A stretch of DNA of 64,000 nt from Vulcanimicrobiota bacterium (GTDB lineage Bacteria; Vulcanimicrobiota; Vulcanimicrobiia; Vulcanimicrobiales; Vulcanimicrobiaceae). The stretch covers positions 2,018,192 through 2,082,191 of the forward strand of contig PLJL01000004.1 of the NCBI GenBank assembly GCA_003140215.1. The letters are read 5' to 3'. Below the pieces are notes generated by a model. That model worked only from the letters and a program-made list of their open reading frames with translations, had not been told where the DNA came from and made no database searches. This document shows positions 8,060 through 15,474 of the stretch, one piece after another (position 1 is the stretch's first letter; the number at the start of each line of letters is the position of its first letter). The translations under genes were made by a program, and so were the position numbers.

Positions 8060-8292
8060 ACCTGCGCCGCGAGCTTCGCGCACCCGGTATTGGGCGGCCA
8101 ATAGTCCGTGCCGGGCTCTTGCTCTGAACGTCGTGCGACCTCGAAGCGAACGAACGGAAATCCGGGCACGTAGCGGTACAGTGCAACACCGTGGCCATCT
8201 TGCGCGAAGAAACCCCATTCGCGACCTTCGCACGAAACCCCAGGCCGGATTTGCGCTGTGTAGACCGGCGCCTGAACATCATCGAGCATCAC
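8050..8292 (-). CDS. Small hypothetical protein
   Basis: An 80-residue reading frame rich in aromatic and charged residues (REWGFFAQDGHGVALYRYVPGFPFVRFEVARRSEQEPGTDYW shown only to mark its centre in two blocks: GHGVALYRYVPGFPFVRF and EPGTDYWPPN). It resembles no family I can name. It begins 30 bases after the stop of the membrane protein upstream and on the same strand, so the two may be cotranscribed. The composition looks coding, but there is no homology evidence. Confidence 0.4.
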   Translation of the reverse strand: MMLDDVQAPVYTAQIRPGVSCEGREWGFFAQDGHGVALYRYVPGFPFVRFEVARRSEQEPGTDYWPPNTGCAKLAAQVHL

Positions 8293-8322
8293 TGCGCCAA
8301 CGACGAAAAAGGCTATCGGAAA

Positions 8323-8673
8323 TCATCCGATGAGAACGATGAGCGGTGCCCATGCGACCGTACCGGCCGCGATCCCCACGATACGCGGACGGATCGACCA
8401 CGCAGCTGTTGCGAGGATACAGTACCCAACGAACGCGGCGGCCGGGAAGAGAAGGTTCAGCAGCGGCGACGACGTTTGCAGTCCCGTCAGCGTCATCAGC
8501 CCATTGAGCGAGAGTAGCACGGCGGCAAGAGCGCACACGGAGATAAACCAGACACGAGTGCCGCGCCTAGTACTCTGCGCGACCACCGCGAGCGCGATCG
8601 CTCCGGCGCCGACCTGAAAGCATACTTGGAGCACGAAGAGGTGCTCTAAAATCCACCACACAACGGGAAGCAC
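8323..8673 (-). CDS. Small integral membrane protein, unknown function
   Basis: A 116-residue protein from GTG 8673 with four hydrophobic segments, roughly residues 3-28, 40-62, 70-92 and 95-115 (for example LLNLLFPAAAFVGYCILATAAW). No catalytic or transport motif is seen. It is followed closely by the 80-residue gene at 8050-8292. It sits between two duplicated kinase fragments on the opposite strand, so it may be a remnant gene of the accessory zone. Confidence 0.5.
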   Translation of the reverse strand: MLPVVWWILEHLFVLQVCFQVGAGAIALAVVAQSTRRGTRVWFISVCALAAVLLSLNGLMTLTGLQTSSPLLNLLFPAAAFVGYCILATAAWSIRPRIVGIAAGTVAWAPLIVLIG

Positions 8674-8831
8674 GCTGACTTTGTATCACAAAGTATCTCG
8701 GACCGCAAGACTTCCTCACCGAGGATGATGATGATTTTACGGCCGTCGGCGGATCGAGGCGGAGGGTGTCCATAACTACGGCGCATGGCGGAGCCTGACA
8801 TGTCGCACCGAATAGATCGCGCACTGGTTCG

Positions 8832-9329
8832 GTGCTTTGCGAATCGGTTTGCCTTTTGGACCTCGCCGACGGCTCGTCACCGGCGACCGGATCGCTCGTT
8901 CGAGCACTCGAAGCGGCGCACGATGCCAGCGCCGCCAATGCCGCGCTACGCGGAGTTGGGATCGAGGTGGCCGGCAGTCCCGCGGTCGATGTTGCGATTG
9001 ACGCCGACCAGCTCACCCTGGTGCTCGTGAATCTGATCGAGAATGCGGTCAAACACGGGCGCCCCGGCGGCGTCGTCTTCGTCGGCGTCGACGTTTCCGA
9101 CCAGCACGATGTCCGCATCACGGTCGACGACGACGGTCCGGGGATAGCCAGTGGGGACCGTGAGCGTGTCTTCGCGCTGGGCGAGCGCGCCGGGGCATCG
9201 GCGAAGGGGAGCGGCATCGGACTTGCTTTCGTCAGGTTGATACTCGAACGCGCGGGTGGGCGCGTGGAGCTCGAAGACTCGCCGCTCGGCGGCGCACGCT
9301 TTACGATCCGCGTTCCCAAAGCTTCGTGA
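8832..9329 (+). CDS. Truncated histidine-kinase paralogue: stand-alone HATPase domain
   Basis: A 165-residue open frame that is colinear with the kinase at 6816 from its dimerisation-helix end (…LLDL) onward. All ATP-lid motifs are kept: NLIENAVKHGRPGG, VDDDGPGIASGDRERV, GSGIGLAFVRLILERAGGRV and SPLGGARF. The HisKA helix with the phosphorylated His and the whole sensor are missing. There is no convincing ribosome site before GTG 8832. It is either a decaying copy or a stand-alone ATPase. Retention of every nucleotide-binding motif despite sequence drift suggests it diverged while functional. Confidence 0.6.
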   Translation: MLCESVCLLDLADGSSPATGSLVRALEAAHDASAANAALRGVGIEVAGSPAVDVAIDADQLTLVLVNLIENAVKHGRPGGVVFVGVDVSDQHDVRITVDDDGPGIASGDRERVFALGERAGASAKGSGIGLAFVRLILERAGGRVELEDSPLGGARFTIRVPKAS

Positions 9330-9801
9330 CGCGCCCCGTGATATCAACAGTGCGCGCCAACCTGCTTTCAGGATCTGCACGATGTGCCGGTCTTCCAAAT
9401 TGACCAAGGTACTGTGACTGCAGAGCAAATGCGCGAGATCCGCCGCCTTCTAGGAGCTCGTACTGTTGGGACGACGTTCCGTAGAGCACAGTCGAGGCGC
9501 TACGCGAAACGCTAGAAGCTGAGATCGACGAAAGCGCCGTGACACTACTGGACCGGCTGCTTTGCGAGGCAAGGGACTACGAACACCGCGGAGACGGCGA
9601 GTCGGCCTCCGGTATGGCCGTGCTCGCTCGGCGAGATGCCGGTCAGTGGTTCGCGCCGTTCGGCACCATGTCGTCGGCTGCCGCGGTTTCCGGGATAGCG
9701 ACGAGTGTCGTCGACGGGCATCTGCGGCGTCCGCGGCACCTGAGCGTAGTATGCCGTTCGCCGAAGTCAAGTCGCCCCGTATTTAATACCGGTCGGTCTC
9801 A
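9330..9801. other. Gene-poor stretch between kinase fragment and padR
   Basis: About 470 bases without a gene I can defend. Two short protein-like stretches occur in different + frames: VTAEQMREIRRLLGARTVG near 9412-9470 (resembles the start of a helix-turn-helix protein) and ALRETLEAEIDESAVTLLDR near 9490-9550. Both break off, so this may be a degraded gene. No repeat or structured RNA was seen. Confidence 0.35.
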
Positions 9802-10308
9802 TCAGGGTGCGCCGGCCACCTGCGCTGACCCCTCCGTAACTCGTCGGAGCGCATCTGCAGCCCTGAACAGGACGCCGGCCGCGCTCTTAAGCTCCTTCGC
9901 GGTTCCTCGCTCCTTCAAAACGTCGACGACTGCGGCCACTTGAGCCGCCGCCTCCGAGAAATCGGAGGCCTGGACGTTCGGAGGTTCTGGTACGTGGAAA
10001 AGTCGCTCAAAATACGGGTGGGCGGTCGCCCGCAGGTGCTCCTCACCCCTGCTCGTTATCTCGTAGATTTTGCGCCGGCCGCGTTGCTTGCGAGAAAGAA
10101 AACCCTCCGCCAAGAACTTCCCGAGGTAGGGATAGACGGCGCTCGCCGCCGGCCCTCCCGCCCAACCCAAGCTGTCGAAATAGCGAATGAGCTCGTAGCC
10201 ATGGCACGGGCTTTCAGCGATCCGGCGGAGTGCCAGCCATTGCCATAGCCCTGGTGCGGCGTCCCGAAATGAGAGCTCTTCGGGCGTAGGGTCGTTCGGG
10301 TCATCCAT
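9802..10308 (-). CDS. PadR-family transcriptional regulator
   Basis: A 168-residue regulator. The PadR winged helix spans residues ~18-95: WLALRRIAESPCHGYELIRYFDSLG, then AASAVYPYLGKFLAEGFLSRKQRGRRKIYEITSRGEEHL (two halves of one domain), followed by an alpha-helical dimerisation region. PadR proteins usually repress a neighbouring efflux or stress gene and themselves. No such target is adjacent here: the sequence upstream is an IS remnant zone, so the natural target may have been lost. The start at ATG 10308 follows a good promoter. Confidence 0.85.
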   Translation of the reverse strand: MDDPNDPTPEELSFRDAAPGLWQWLALRRIAESPCHGYELIRYFDSLGWAGGPAASAVYPYLGKFLAEGFLSRKQRGRRKIYEITSRGEEHLRATAHPYFERLFHVPEPPNVQASDFSEAAAQVAAVVDVLKERGTAKELKSAAGVLFRAADALRRVTEGSAQVAGAP

Positions 10309-10313
10309 CTATC

Positions 10314-10344
10314 ATATATATCAGTTATATCCGACTCGAGTCAA
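10314..10344 (-). promoter_or_regulatory. Sigma-70-type promoter of the padR gene
   Basis: Read on the minus strand, TTGACT (10344-10339) is followed after 17 bases by ATATAT (10321-10316) and then the padR start at 10308. The AT-rich -10 region lies in a stretch (ATATAACTGATATATATGA) with partial dyad symmetry, a plausible autoregulatory site. The transcript would have a very short leader. Confidence 0.55.
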
Positions 10345-10467
10345 GTTTCCCTAAGCCCTCCCCAACCGCAACCGTATGATCCCCACGGGCGGCGAGCCGC
10401 AGTCGCCGTTAGCGTAAGCGACCGAACCCAGCAGCGATGATCATCTGGCTGATCAGCGCGATGACCC

Positions 10468-10517
10468 GCTGATTGTTAGTCCGCGGGTCGTTGGTTCGAG
10501 TCTAGCTCCGGGAGGCA
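10468..10517 (+). tRNA. tRNA-Asn-like 3' half (remnant, not a functional tRNA)
   Basis: This stretch folds as the 3' part of a tRNA: an anticodon stem GCTGA/TCCGC with one mismatch, the 7-base loop TTGTTAG giving anticodon GTT (Asn), a T stem GTTGG/CTAGC around TTCGAGT, and an acceptor 3' strand TCCGGGA plus discriminator G, ending GCA instead of CCA. No matching 5' acceptor strand (TCCCGGA) or proper D arm is found upstream. It sits directly before a broken transposase, as expected for an integration scar at a tRNA 3' end. Confidence 0.45.
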
Positions 10518-10529
10518 ATCCGCGAGGCT

Positions 10530-11330
10530 GCCACCACGCAATGCCGTGTGCTCGAGGTCTCTCCGAGCGGCTTCTATGCGTGGCTGGCCCAGACTCCGTC
10601 GAAGCATCGACAAGACGACGTTCTGCTCGGCGATCGAATCGAAGCGAAGCGATTCACCGCCGATCGAATCGAAGCGAAGCGATTCACCGCCGATCGCGCT
10701 CAGCGTACGGCCGATCACGTGTCCACGCGGAACTTCGTGCTGATGGCATTGCGATCGGCGCGAAGCGCGTCGGTCGCCTGATGCGTGAAAAAGGCTTACA
10801 GGGCGCGAGCCGGCGCAAAGGCGTGCGCACGACGGTGCGCGATCGCAACGCGCGCCCGGCGCCCGACCTGGTCGAGCGAAACTTCACCGCCGACGTACCA
10901 GATCGGTTCTGGGTCGCCGACATCTCGTACATCCCGGCGCTCGCCTGCTTTCTCTTCCTCGCGGTGGTCGTCGATGCGTTCAGCCGGCGCGTCGTCGGCT
11001 GGGCGATCAAGAATCTATCTGCGAACCGAACTCGTGCTCAAAGCGCTCGAGATGGCGATCTTCCGGCGCCGGCCGGCCGACGTCATTCACCATTCGGACC
11101 AAGGAACCCGGTAAACGTCGATCGCGTTCGGGATGCGGTGTCGCGAGACCGGCGTGCGCCCGTCGATGGGCTCTGTCGACAACTGTTTGGACAACGCAAT
11201 GTGCGAGAGCTTCTTCGCAACGCCGGAATGTGAACTGCTCGAGCGAAACCTCTTCAAGACACAGCACGAGGCGGCGCTTGCGATCTTCGACTTTCACCCC
11301 ACGCCTTCGAGCAGCGCATGATCCGCGGCT
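10530..11330 (+). pseudogene. Degraded IS3-family transposase (orfB)
   Basis: Pieces of one IS3-family OrfB lie in three + frames: LEVSPSGFYAWLAQTPS (~10550), then RVGRLMREKGLQGASRRKGVR and DRFWVADISYIPALACF (10750-11030, first catalytic Asp), then VIHHSDQGT (~11090, second Asp) ending in an in-frame TAA, then DNAMCESFFATPECELLERN (~11185-11250, catalytic Glu). Frame changes, the nonsense codon and a 30-bp internal duplication show it is dead. No orfA or inverted repeats were recognised. It is unlike the intact element at 11848, so it is a separate insertion. Confidence 0.8.
10631..10690 (+). repeat. Perfect 30-bp tandem duplication inside the dead transposase
   Basis: The 30-base unit at 10631-10660, beginning CGATCGAATCGAAGCG, is repeated exactly at 10661-10690. 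It falls where the helix after FYAWLAQ should be in OrfB, so it is an in-place duplication in a pseudogene. Two copies with no spacer exclude a CRISPR array. Confidence 0.85.
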
Positions 11331-11464
11331 TAGTGTCAAATCAAAACCTCGCCACGAAGGCGGGCCAGCTTCAAATAATATCCGGCGAGTGCAAGCGAAC
11401 GCATACCGCGACGATGCGTTTGCGGCGAAGTGGTTTCATGTGTCGAGCAGAATACTCAAATGCA
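11331..11464. other. Lower-GC intergenic stretch, no gene seen
   Basis: Between the dead transposase and the candidate RNA promoter the sequence drops in GC compared with its surroundings and no credible reading frame is present. It is probably part of a formerly mobile segment. After the candidate RNA (11593-11806) there is another ~200 bases with nothing recognisable apart from the ribosome site of the interrupted gene (GAGGGAG at ~11795). Confidence 0.4.
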
Positions 11465-11592
11465 TTGACAAGCCTTTGCTAGACGCATACACTCTGATCG
11501 CGGCGAGATGCACCTACCTTAGTGCATCTCGATCACGCGTTGCAGCGATTCCAATTCAGTCTCACTCAGGTTACTAAACCTGTGATTTCTTG
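11465..11592 (+). ncRNA. Candidate small RNA: promoter, strong hairpin and terminator-like hairpin
   Basis: A textbook sigma-70 promoter is present: TTGACA 11465-11470, 17-base spacer, TACACT 11488-11493. Transcription would begin near 11500. A perfect 10-bp stem (CGAGATGCAC 11504-11513 with GTGCATCTCG 11522-11531, 8-base loop) follows. About 35 bases later a second hairpin, CAGGTT/AACCTG (11567-11572 and 11577-11582), is followed by the T-rich TGATTTCTT. This defines a ~90-nt transcription unit with no reading frame. It matches no RNA family I know and is not attached to a downstream gene. It is a computed-by-eye candidate only. Confidence 0.45.
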
Positions 11593-11864
11593 CGAATCCC
11601 GCTGATCCACAATCCCGCGTCAGGTCAGAAGCGGGGAAGCAACCGCATCGTCGCGCCGAGCACCTCGACCGAGACGTCGCGATGGACAACCTCGCTCAGC
11701 ATGCGCGGACGACGCGCCGGCGCGCGAACGCTTCCAAAGTTGCGCGTCCGGTAGATCGTCTATTAGGTCGCGTTCCCACTCACTTTCTATCTACGAGGGA
11801 GATCCTTTGATCCGAAATCGACTCTACCGGGGAGCCGGTGTAGCCTCTGACGTGTAGCCCTGAG

Positions 11865-12716
11865 TTATGCCGCGGATAGGTGGAGCGTTGGGGTGGTTTG
11901 GAGTTCGCGAACGAACTCCTCGGGAGTACGATTGCCGAGCGACTTGTGTGGACGGACTTCGTTGTAGTCGCGCCGCCAGTCTTCGATGATCAATCGTGCG
12001 TGGGCGAGGGATCGAAATTCGGTTTCGTTGAGGCACTCGTCTCGGAACCGGCCATTGAACGACTCGATGTAGGCGTTCTGGGTGGGCTTCCCTGGGGCGA
12101 TGAAGTGAAGCCGAACTCTGCGATCGCGCGCCCAACAAGCCATAGCAATGCCGGTTAGTTCGGTCCCGTTGTCCATCACGAGGGTTTGTGGGTAGCCGCG
12201 GACGGCGCCGATCGCGTCGAGCACGCGCGCTACTCGTACGCCTGAGAGCGATGTGTCGGCCTCGATCGCCAGGCATTCGCGGGTGAAGTCGTCGACGATG
12301 TTGAGGGTCCGAATTCTCCGTCCCGATTCGAGGCTGTCGTGAACGAAGTCCAAGGACCATCGTTCGTTCATCGCAGTAATAGCGGTAGCTGGGTTCCCCC
12401 GGCCCAGTGCGACGCGCCGGCGGACCCGCTTTCGAACTTGCAGATTCGCCTCCCGATAGACGCGCAGCACGCGCTTGATGTTGACGATCAAGCCGTCACG
12501 GCGAAGCAGAACGGCCAGCCTGCGGAAACCGAAGCGGCGACGCTCCGCTGCAGTTCTTCGAGTCGCGCACGCAGCGGCGCATCGTCCTTGACCAGGCGAA
12601 CGTAACGGACCATACGGCGATTCACTCGCAGGTACCGGCACGCTTGGCGCTCGCTGATGTCGAATTGATCCCGGGCCGCCTGCACGACTCGACGTTTCTG
12701 AGCAGGCGTCAGAATT
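11865..12716 (-). pseudogene. IS3-family transposase OrfB with one-base deletion
   Basis: The product continues from orfA by -1 frameshifting at the A run 12715-12718 (…[20 protein letters not shown]). After [12 protein letters not shown] the frame shifts near CTGCAG 12548-12553, where one base appears to be missing. The rest then reads in another frame: [18 protein letters not shown], the catalytic [18 protein letters not shown] and [17 protein letters not shown] (DDE triad), ending HLSAA at 11865. The rve integrase core is otherwise intact. A sequencing error is the alternative to a real inactivating deletion. Confidence 0.82.
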
Positions 12717-12975
12717 TTCCCGAGGCCGCCATTTTCAGGACGTCAATGTTGAGCACCTGATCGGCTACGATACGCTTGAGGCGTCGGTTTTCGTCCTCGA
12801 GTGCCCTCATCTTGGCGACGTCGCTGACTTCCATGCCGCCGAACTTCGACTTCCAGACGTAAAACGTGGCTGGGCTGACCCCGTGCCTGCGGCAGAGATC
12901 CTTGGTCGGGACGCCGGCCTCGTGTTCCTTGAGGATGGCGACGATCTGCGTCTCGGTGAACCGGGACTTTTTCAC
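12709..12975 (-). CDS. IS3-family transposase OrfA (HTH protein)
   Basis: An 88-residue helix-turn-helix protein, complete: [44 protein letters not shown] is the HTH_Tnp_1 domain (residues ~4-47), followed by a leucine-zipper-like coiled coil ([18 protein letters not shown]). Its TGA (12709-12711) overlaps the -1 frame of orfB. OrfA binds the element's ends, and OrfAB is the transposase. It lies near the right end of the IS, on the strand opposite to the interrupted gene. Confidence 0.92.
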   Translation of the reverse strand: MKKSRFTETQIVAILKEHEAGVPTKDLCRRHGVSPATFYVWKSKFGGMEVSDVAKMRALEDENRRLKRIVADQVLNIDVLKMAASGKF

Positions 12976-13363
12976 GGGTGGTCTCCTTCGAGGCCGGTGG
13001 CCTCAGAATTCTCCACCTATTTCCGGAGCCTTTTTCAGGCTACACGTCACCTCCGCAGTTCTTGCCGCGCTCCTTTACATGACGCCGGCGAGCGCACTTG
13101 TGCTCCAGCCTTGCGCGGCCCAACTGGCTGCGGTTGGGTGGGCACAAGGCTTCTTTGACGCCGCGTCCCGAGCTGTTTCGTACGACTTGTCACACGGCGC
13201 GAGTGCGCAGCAGATCGCGAGAGATACTGCAACCTTGGGATCCGCGGGAGTTGGTCTTGCCCTAGCGCAAGAGTCCCTGGCCAGTTGCCAAGGCGGCGGC
13301 TGATTAAGAACCGACGCGGGAAGGTTTCACCCAGACCTTCCCGTGTTCGTGTTTGGAGCGATC

Positions 13364-14026
13364 GTGGCAGATAGTTCGATAAATTTGAAAACAGCGAGCC
13401 TTACAACCATGTTGGACATTCTGGTGGCTCCTGCTGCCGCCGCGCACAGGATTGCTAGGGATCCGCGATATCTCGCGCCCCTTGTCCTGTGCTTCGTGCT
13501 CCCGCTGGCGGCGAACTTGGCATTGATACAACCGAGGAATTCAGCGGGAAACCACGAGACGATCCTCATGGCGCTTGTGAGCGCGGCCATGCAGGGAATC
13601 GGGGCGGCAGTCTGGATTTTTCTCTGCTTCTTGCTCATTGGCAAGGTTACGAGACAGCAACGAAACCTGCCCGTCGCTTGGTCCTTCGGCGTGAACGGCA
13701 GCATTGTCGCCTCGGGAATTCCAGCCTTGGCGCAAGCGGCAGCTGTGCGCATCGCGGAGGCAGTATCTGGTTCCGTACCCCTCAACATGGCTTCAATCTT
13801 GCCGTCGTTAGGCTGGTTCGAGCCGCAAGGCTCAGTTTCAGCCGCCCTGCTTGCGCCGTTCGACGTGTTTCTCATTTGGCAGGTGGTACTTTTCTCACAG
13901 TTTCTTGTCGCCTTCGGGCTGGCGGGGTGGGCGCGGTGGCTGTTAGGGACGTCGATCGCCGTCATTCCTCCGCTCGTGTTTTGGGCCTTGACAAACTTCA
14001 TGTTGACTATATTTGCGCACAAGTAG
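13364..14026 (+). CDS. Yip1-domain membrane protein
   Basis: A 220-residue protein with about five transmembrane segments in the Yip1/DUF1282 arrangement: an N-terminal LDILVAPAAAAHRIARDPRYLAPLVLCFVLPLAANLAL region, a middle pair around GAAVWIFLCFLLIGKV, and a C-terminal pair around VAFGLAGWARWLLG and VIPPLVFWAL. GTG 13364 is chosen because GGAG lies 6 bases upstream; GTG 13343 is in the same frame. It follows the IS-interrupted secreted-protein gene by 60 bases and may have shared its operon. No enzymatic role is suggested. Confidence 0.65.
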   Translation: MADSSINLKTASLTTMLDILVAPAAAAHRIARDPRYLAPLVLCFVLPLAANLALIQPRNSAGNHETILMALVSAAMQGIGAAVWIFLCFLLIGKVTRQQRNLPVAWSFGVNGSIVASGIPALAQAAAVRIAEAVSGSVPLNMASILPSLGWFEPQGSVSAALLAPFDVFLIWQVVLFSQFLVAFGLAGWARWLLGTSIAVIPPLVFWALTNFMLTIFAHK

Positions 14027-14410
14027 ACTCCCGACCGCGATCGGTTGAGTAATTGCGCACTCCTGGGGAGCCAAAGCGAGGCAGTAACACAAGAGGTCCC
14101 CTGATCCCGCCGCAAACTCACGAGCGAACGTCCGAGTCGAGGTAGGAGTGCATGCGCCGAGCGCCGTCGCACCCACCGCACCGGGGCCTGTTGTTCGCAC
14201 TCGCCGCCGGCGCCAGAGCGGCGCCGCAGCCGCTTGTCGACTCGAGCACGCTCGGAACGTACGCACGCACCGGAAAGTCCGCCACCGGCCGGGCCCGGCA
14301 GCGGCACCGCTCGGCCGGACCTACGCGAACGGCACCGAGCTGATGTTCTTCGCGCGCCTGAACCCGGGTTTGGGTTAGCGACCTACCCGATTTCCAGTGA
14401 GTCGAGGCTT
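14027..14410. other. Intergenic region with a possible broken secreted-protein start
   Basis: No solid gene is present. ATG 14152 follows a good ribosome site (GAGGTAGGAG) and opens a short frame with a signal-like stretch (LLFALAAGARAAP) and then low-complexity Arg-rich sequence ending at 14343. It may be the 5' stub of a lost secreted protein. The homology to the kinase begins at ~14411. Confidence 0.35.
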
Positions 14411-14887
14411 TCACGTCTCGTCGATGAAGCGATCGGCTGTTTCGAGTCTGTCACGGACTATCGGGGGCTCCACGAGTCGACGCGGGCTCGCGCGCCGCTG
14501 CTTGGGGCGCGTGGGGTGGCGATCGAGATCGAGGAGCCACCGGCGTTGGGCGTCGGTATCGATGCAGATCGGCTGGCGCTCATCCTCGTCAACCTGATCG
14601 ACAATGCCGTCAAACACGGACGTGCCGGCGGCGGCGTGTTCGTAAGCGTCGATGCGGCCGATCGGCGGTTCGTGCGCGTCTCCGTGGATGACGACGGGCC
14701 GGGTATCGCTGCGACCGACCGCGACCGCGTTTTCACGTTCGGCGAGCGCGCCCACACGACAGCGGCAGGCACCGGGATCGGCCTGGCCGTTTTGCGGCTG
14801 ATGCTCGAGCGCGCCGGCGGCCGCGTCGAACTCATGCAGTCCCCGTTGGGCGGAGCCCGATTTGTGGTGACGATCCCGCGCGACTGA
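14411..14887 (+). CDS. Truncated histidine-kinase paralogue: HATPase domain, third copy
   Basis: From RLSRLVDEAIG the frame is colinear with the kinase at 6816 (RLSRLVEGMFE), with a short internal gap, and then has a full HATPase_c domain: NLIDNAVKHGRAGGG, VDDDGPGIAATDRDRV, GTGIGLAVLRLMLERAGGRV and SPLGGARFVV. The reading frame is open further upstream to 14234, but that part is not kinase-like. The HisKA phosphorylation helix is absent. Like the copy at 8832 it keeps all ATP-binding motifs. Translation start unknown. Confidence 0.55.
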   Translation, partial: SRLVDEAIGCFESVTDYRGLHESTRARAPLLGARGVAIEIEEPPALGVGIDADRLALILVNLIDNAVKHGRAGGGVFVSVDAADRRFVRVSVDDDGPGIAATDRDRVFTFGERAHTTAAGTGIGLAVLRLMLERAGGRVELMQSPLGGARFVVTIPRD

Positions 14888-14928
14888 AGGGGTCGATGCC
14901 GCGGCTCGATCTGCCTGTGTTGGCGTGC

Positions 14929-15318
14929 CTACCCGCCGGGACAGGGGCTCGGGCAGAGCTTGGCTTGGAACTGCTTGGCGACGGCGAGCGGGATACCGTA
15001 GCGCTTCACCATCATCGACGCGTACGTGACGCCGCCATCTGTTCCCAAGAAGCGCCACGCGCCGTTCTTCAGATGGAGCCACGCGGTCGCCTCGGCGTTG
15101 CCGCCCCCCGTCCCAAAGGAGCATTGCGCCCACGTTTGTACGAGGAAACACGTCGGCTGCTCGATATCGGTTTCCCCGACCGAACGGAAGTGCGCGACCA
15201 TCGCCGCCACCGCGGCCTTTTGCGCCGGGGTCGCGGCGTAGACGGGGACCGCAGCAGACAGCGCCATCATCAGGGCGCACGCGAGAATCCGACTTGCGGA
15301 CGCCGTACGGTTCGACAT
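14929..15318 (-). CDS. Small secreted hypothetical protein with four cysteines
   Basis: A 129-residue protein. Residues 1-29 form a Sec signal peptide (SRILACALMMALSAAVPVYA cleaved before ATPAQ). The mature part has Cys at QPTCFLV, AQCSFG and a final CPSPCPGG pair, which could form two disulfides. It also contains WLHLKNGAWRFLGTDGGVTYASMMVKRYGIP in two blocks typical of small periplasmic DUFs. The start ATG 15318 has the ribosome site GGGGGTAG. It is divergent from chrB and shares its intergenic region. No family recognised. Confidence 0.6.
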   Translation of the reverse strand: MSNRTASASRILACALMMALSAAVPVYAATPAQKAAVAAMVAHFRSVGETDIEQPTCFLVQTWAQCSFGTGGGNAEATAWLHLKNGAWRFLGTDGGVTYASMMVKRYGIPLAVAKQFQAKLCPSPCPGG

Positions 15319-15405
15319 GACTACCCCCAGCTTTCGCGGCTTGCCTCGGGCCACGGTTCGGGTCGGCTTGCAACCGCGCCTCCGCCGCCCGCGGAGCGCT
15401 CGTGC

Positions 15406-15445
15406 TTGCATGATGGTGTAATAGCTGTTACAGTATAAGTAACAC
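15406..15445 (+). promoter_or_regulatory. chrB promoter with overlapping palindromic operator
   Basis: TTGCAT (15406-15411) and TACAGT (15429-15434) are spaced by 17 bases. A dyad GTAATAGCTGTTAC (15418-15431, 12 of 14 symmetric) covers the spacer and -10, and wider half-sites GTGTAAT and AGTAACAC (15416-15422, 15438-15445) flank it. ChrB-type regulators bind such AT-rich palindromes at their own promoter, so this looks like autoregulation relieved by chromate or another signal. Confidence 0.6.
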
Positions 15446-15474
15446 AGAGTACGCTCACGAAAGGAGGTCGCCGA

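Larger units (their letters stand above)
11848..13049 (-). mobile_element. Complete IS3-family (IS407-like group) insertion sequence, 1202 bp
   Basis: The ends are a perfect 12-bp inverted repeat, TGACGTGTAGCC (11848-11859) and GGCTACACGTCA (13038-13049), flanked by a 4-bp target duplication CCTC (11844-11847 and 13050-13053). Size, two overlapping reading frames, TG...CA ends and 4-bp duplication fit the IS407 group of IS3. It carries orfA and orfB on the minus strand, with orfB needing a -1 frameshift. orfB has an additional one-base deletion, so this copy is probably not autonomous. Confidence 0.9.
11807..13303 (+). pseudogene. Small secreted-protein gene interrupted by the IS element
   Basis: The 5' piece (TTG 11807-11847, ribosome site GAGGGAG ~8 bases upstream) and the 3' piece (13054-13303) join in frame once the IS and one 4-bp target copy are removed. 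The rebuilt product is 96 residues: MIRNRLYRGAGVASAVLAAL, then LYMTPASA as a Sec signal peptide with an Ala-x-Ala-like end, and a mature part with two Cys (LQPCAAQ and ASCQGGG). The mature part reads VSYDLSHGASAQQIARDTAT. I do not recognise the family. The insertion lies within the signal-peptide codons, so the gene as it stands cannot be secreted. Confidence 0.8.

Noticed and set aside
9539-9943. 134-codon frame on the plus strand
   Set aside because: Overlaps the convincing padR gene, changes character half-way and has no ribosome site; only its first ~20 codons look protein-like.
10631-10690. Possible CRISPR repeat pair
   Set aside because: Two exact copies with no spacer, inside a transposase pseudogene: a simple tandem duplication.
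10476-10718. Minus-strand frame ending LPELDSNQRPAD
   Set aside because: This peptide is the well-known spurious translation of the antisense of a tRNA; here it arises from the tRNA-like remnant.
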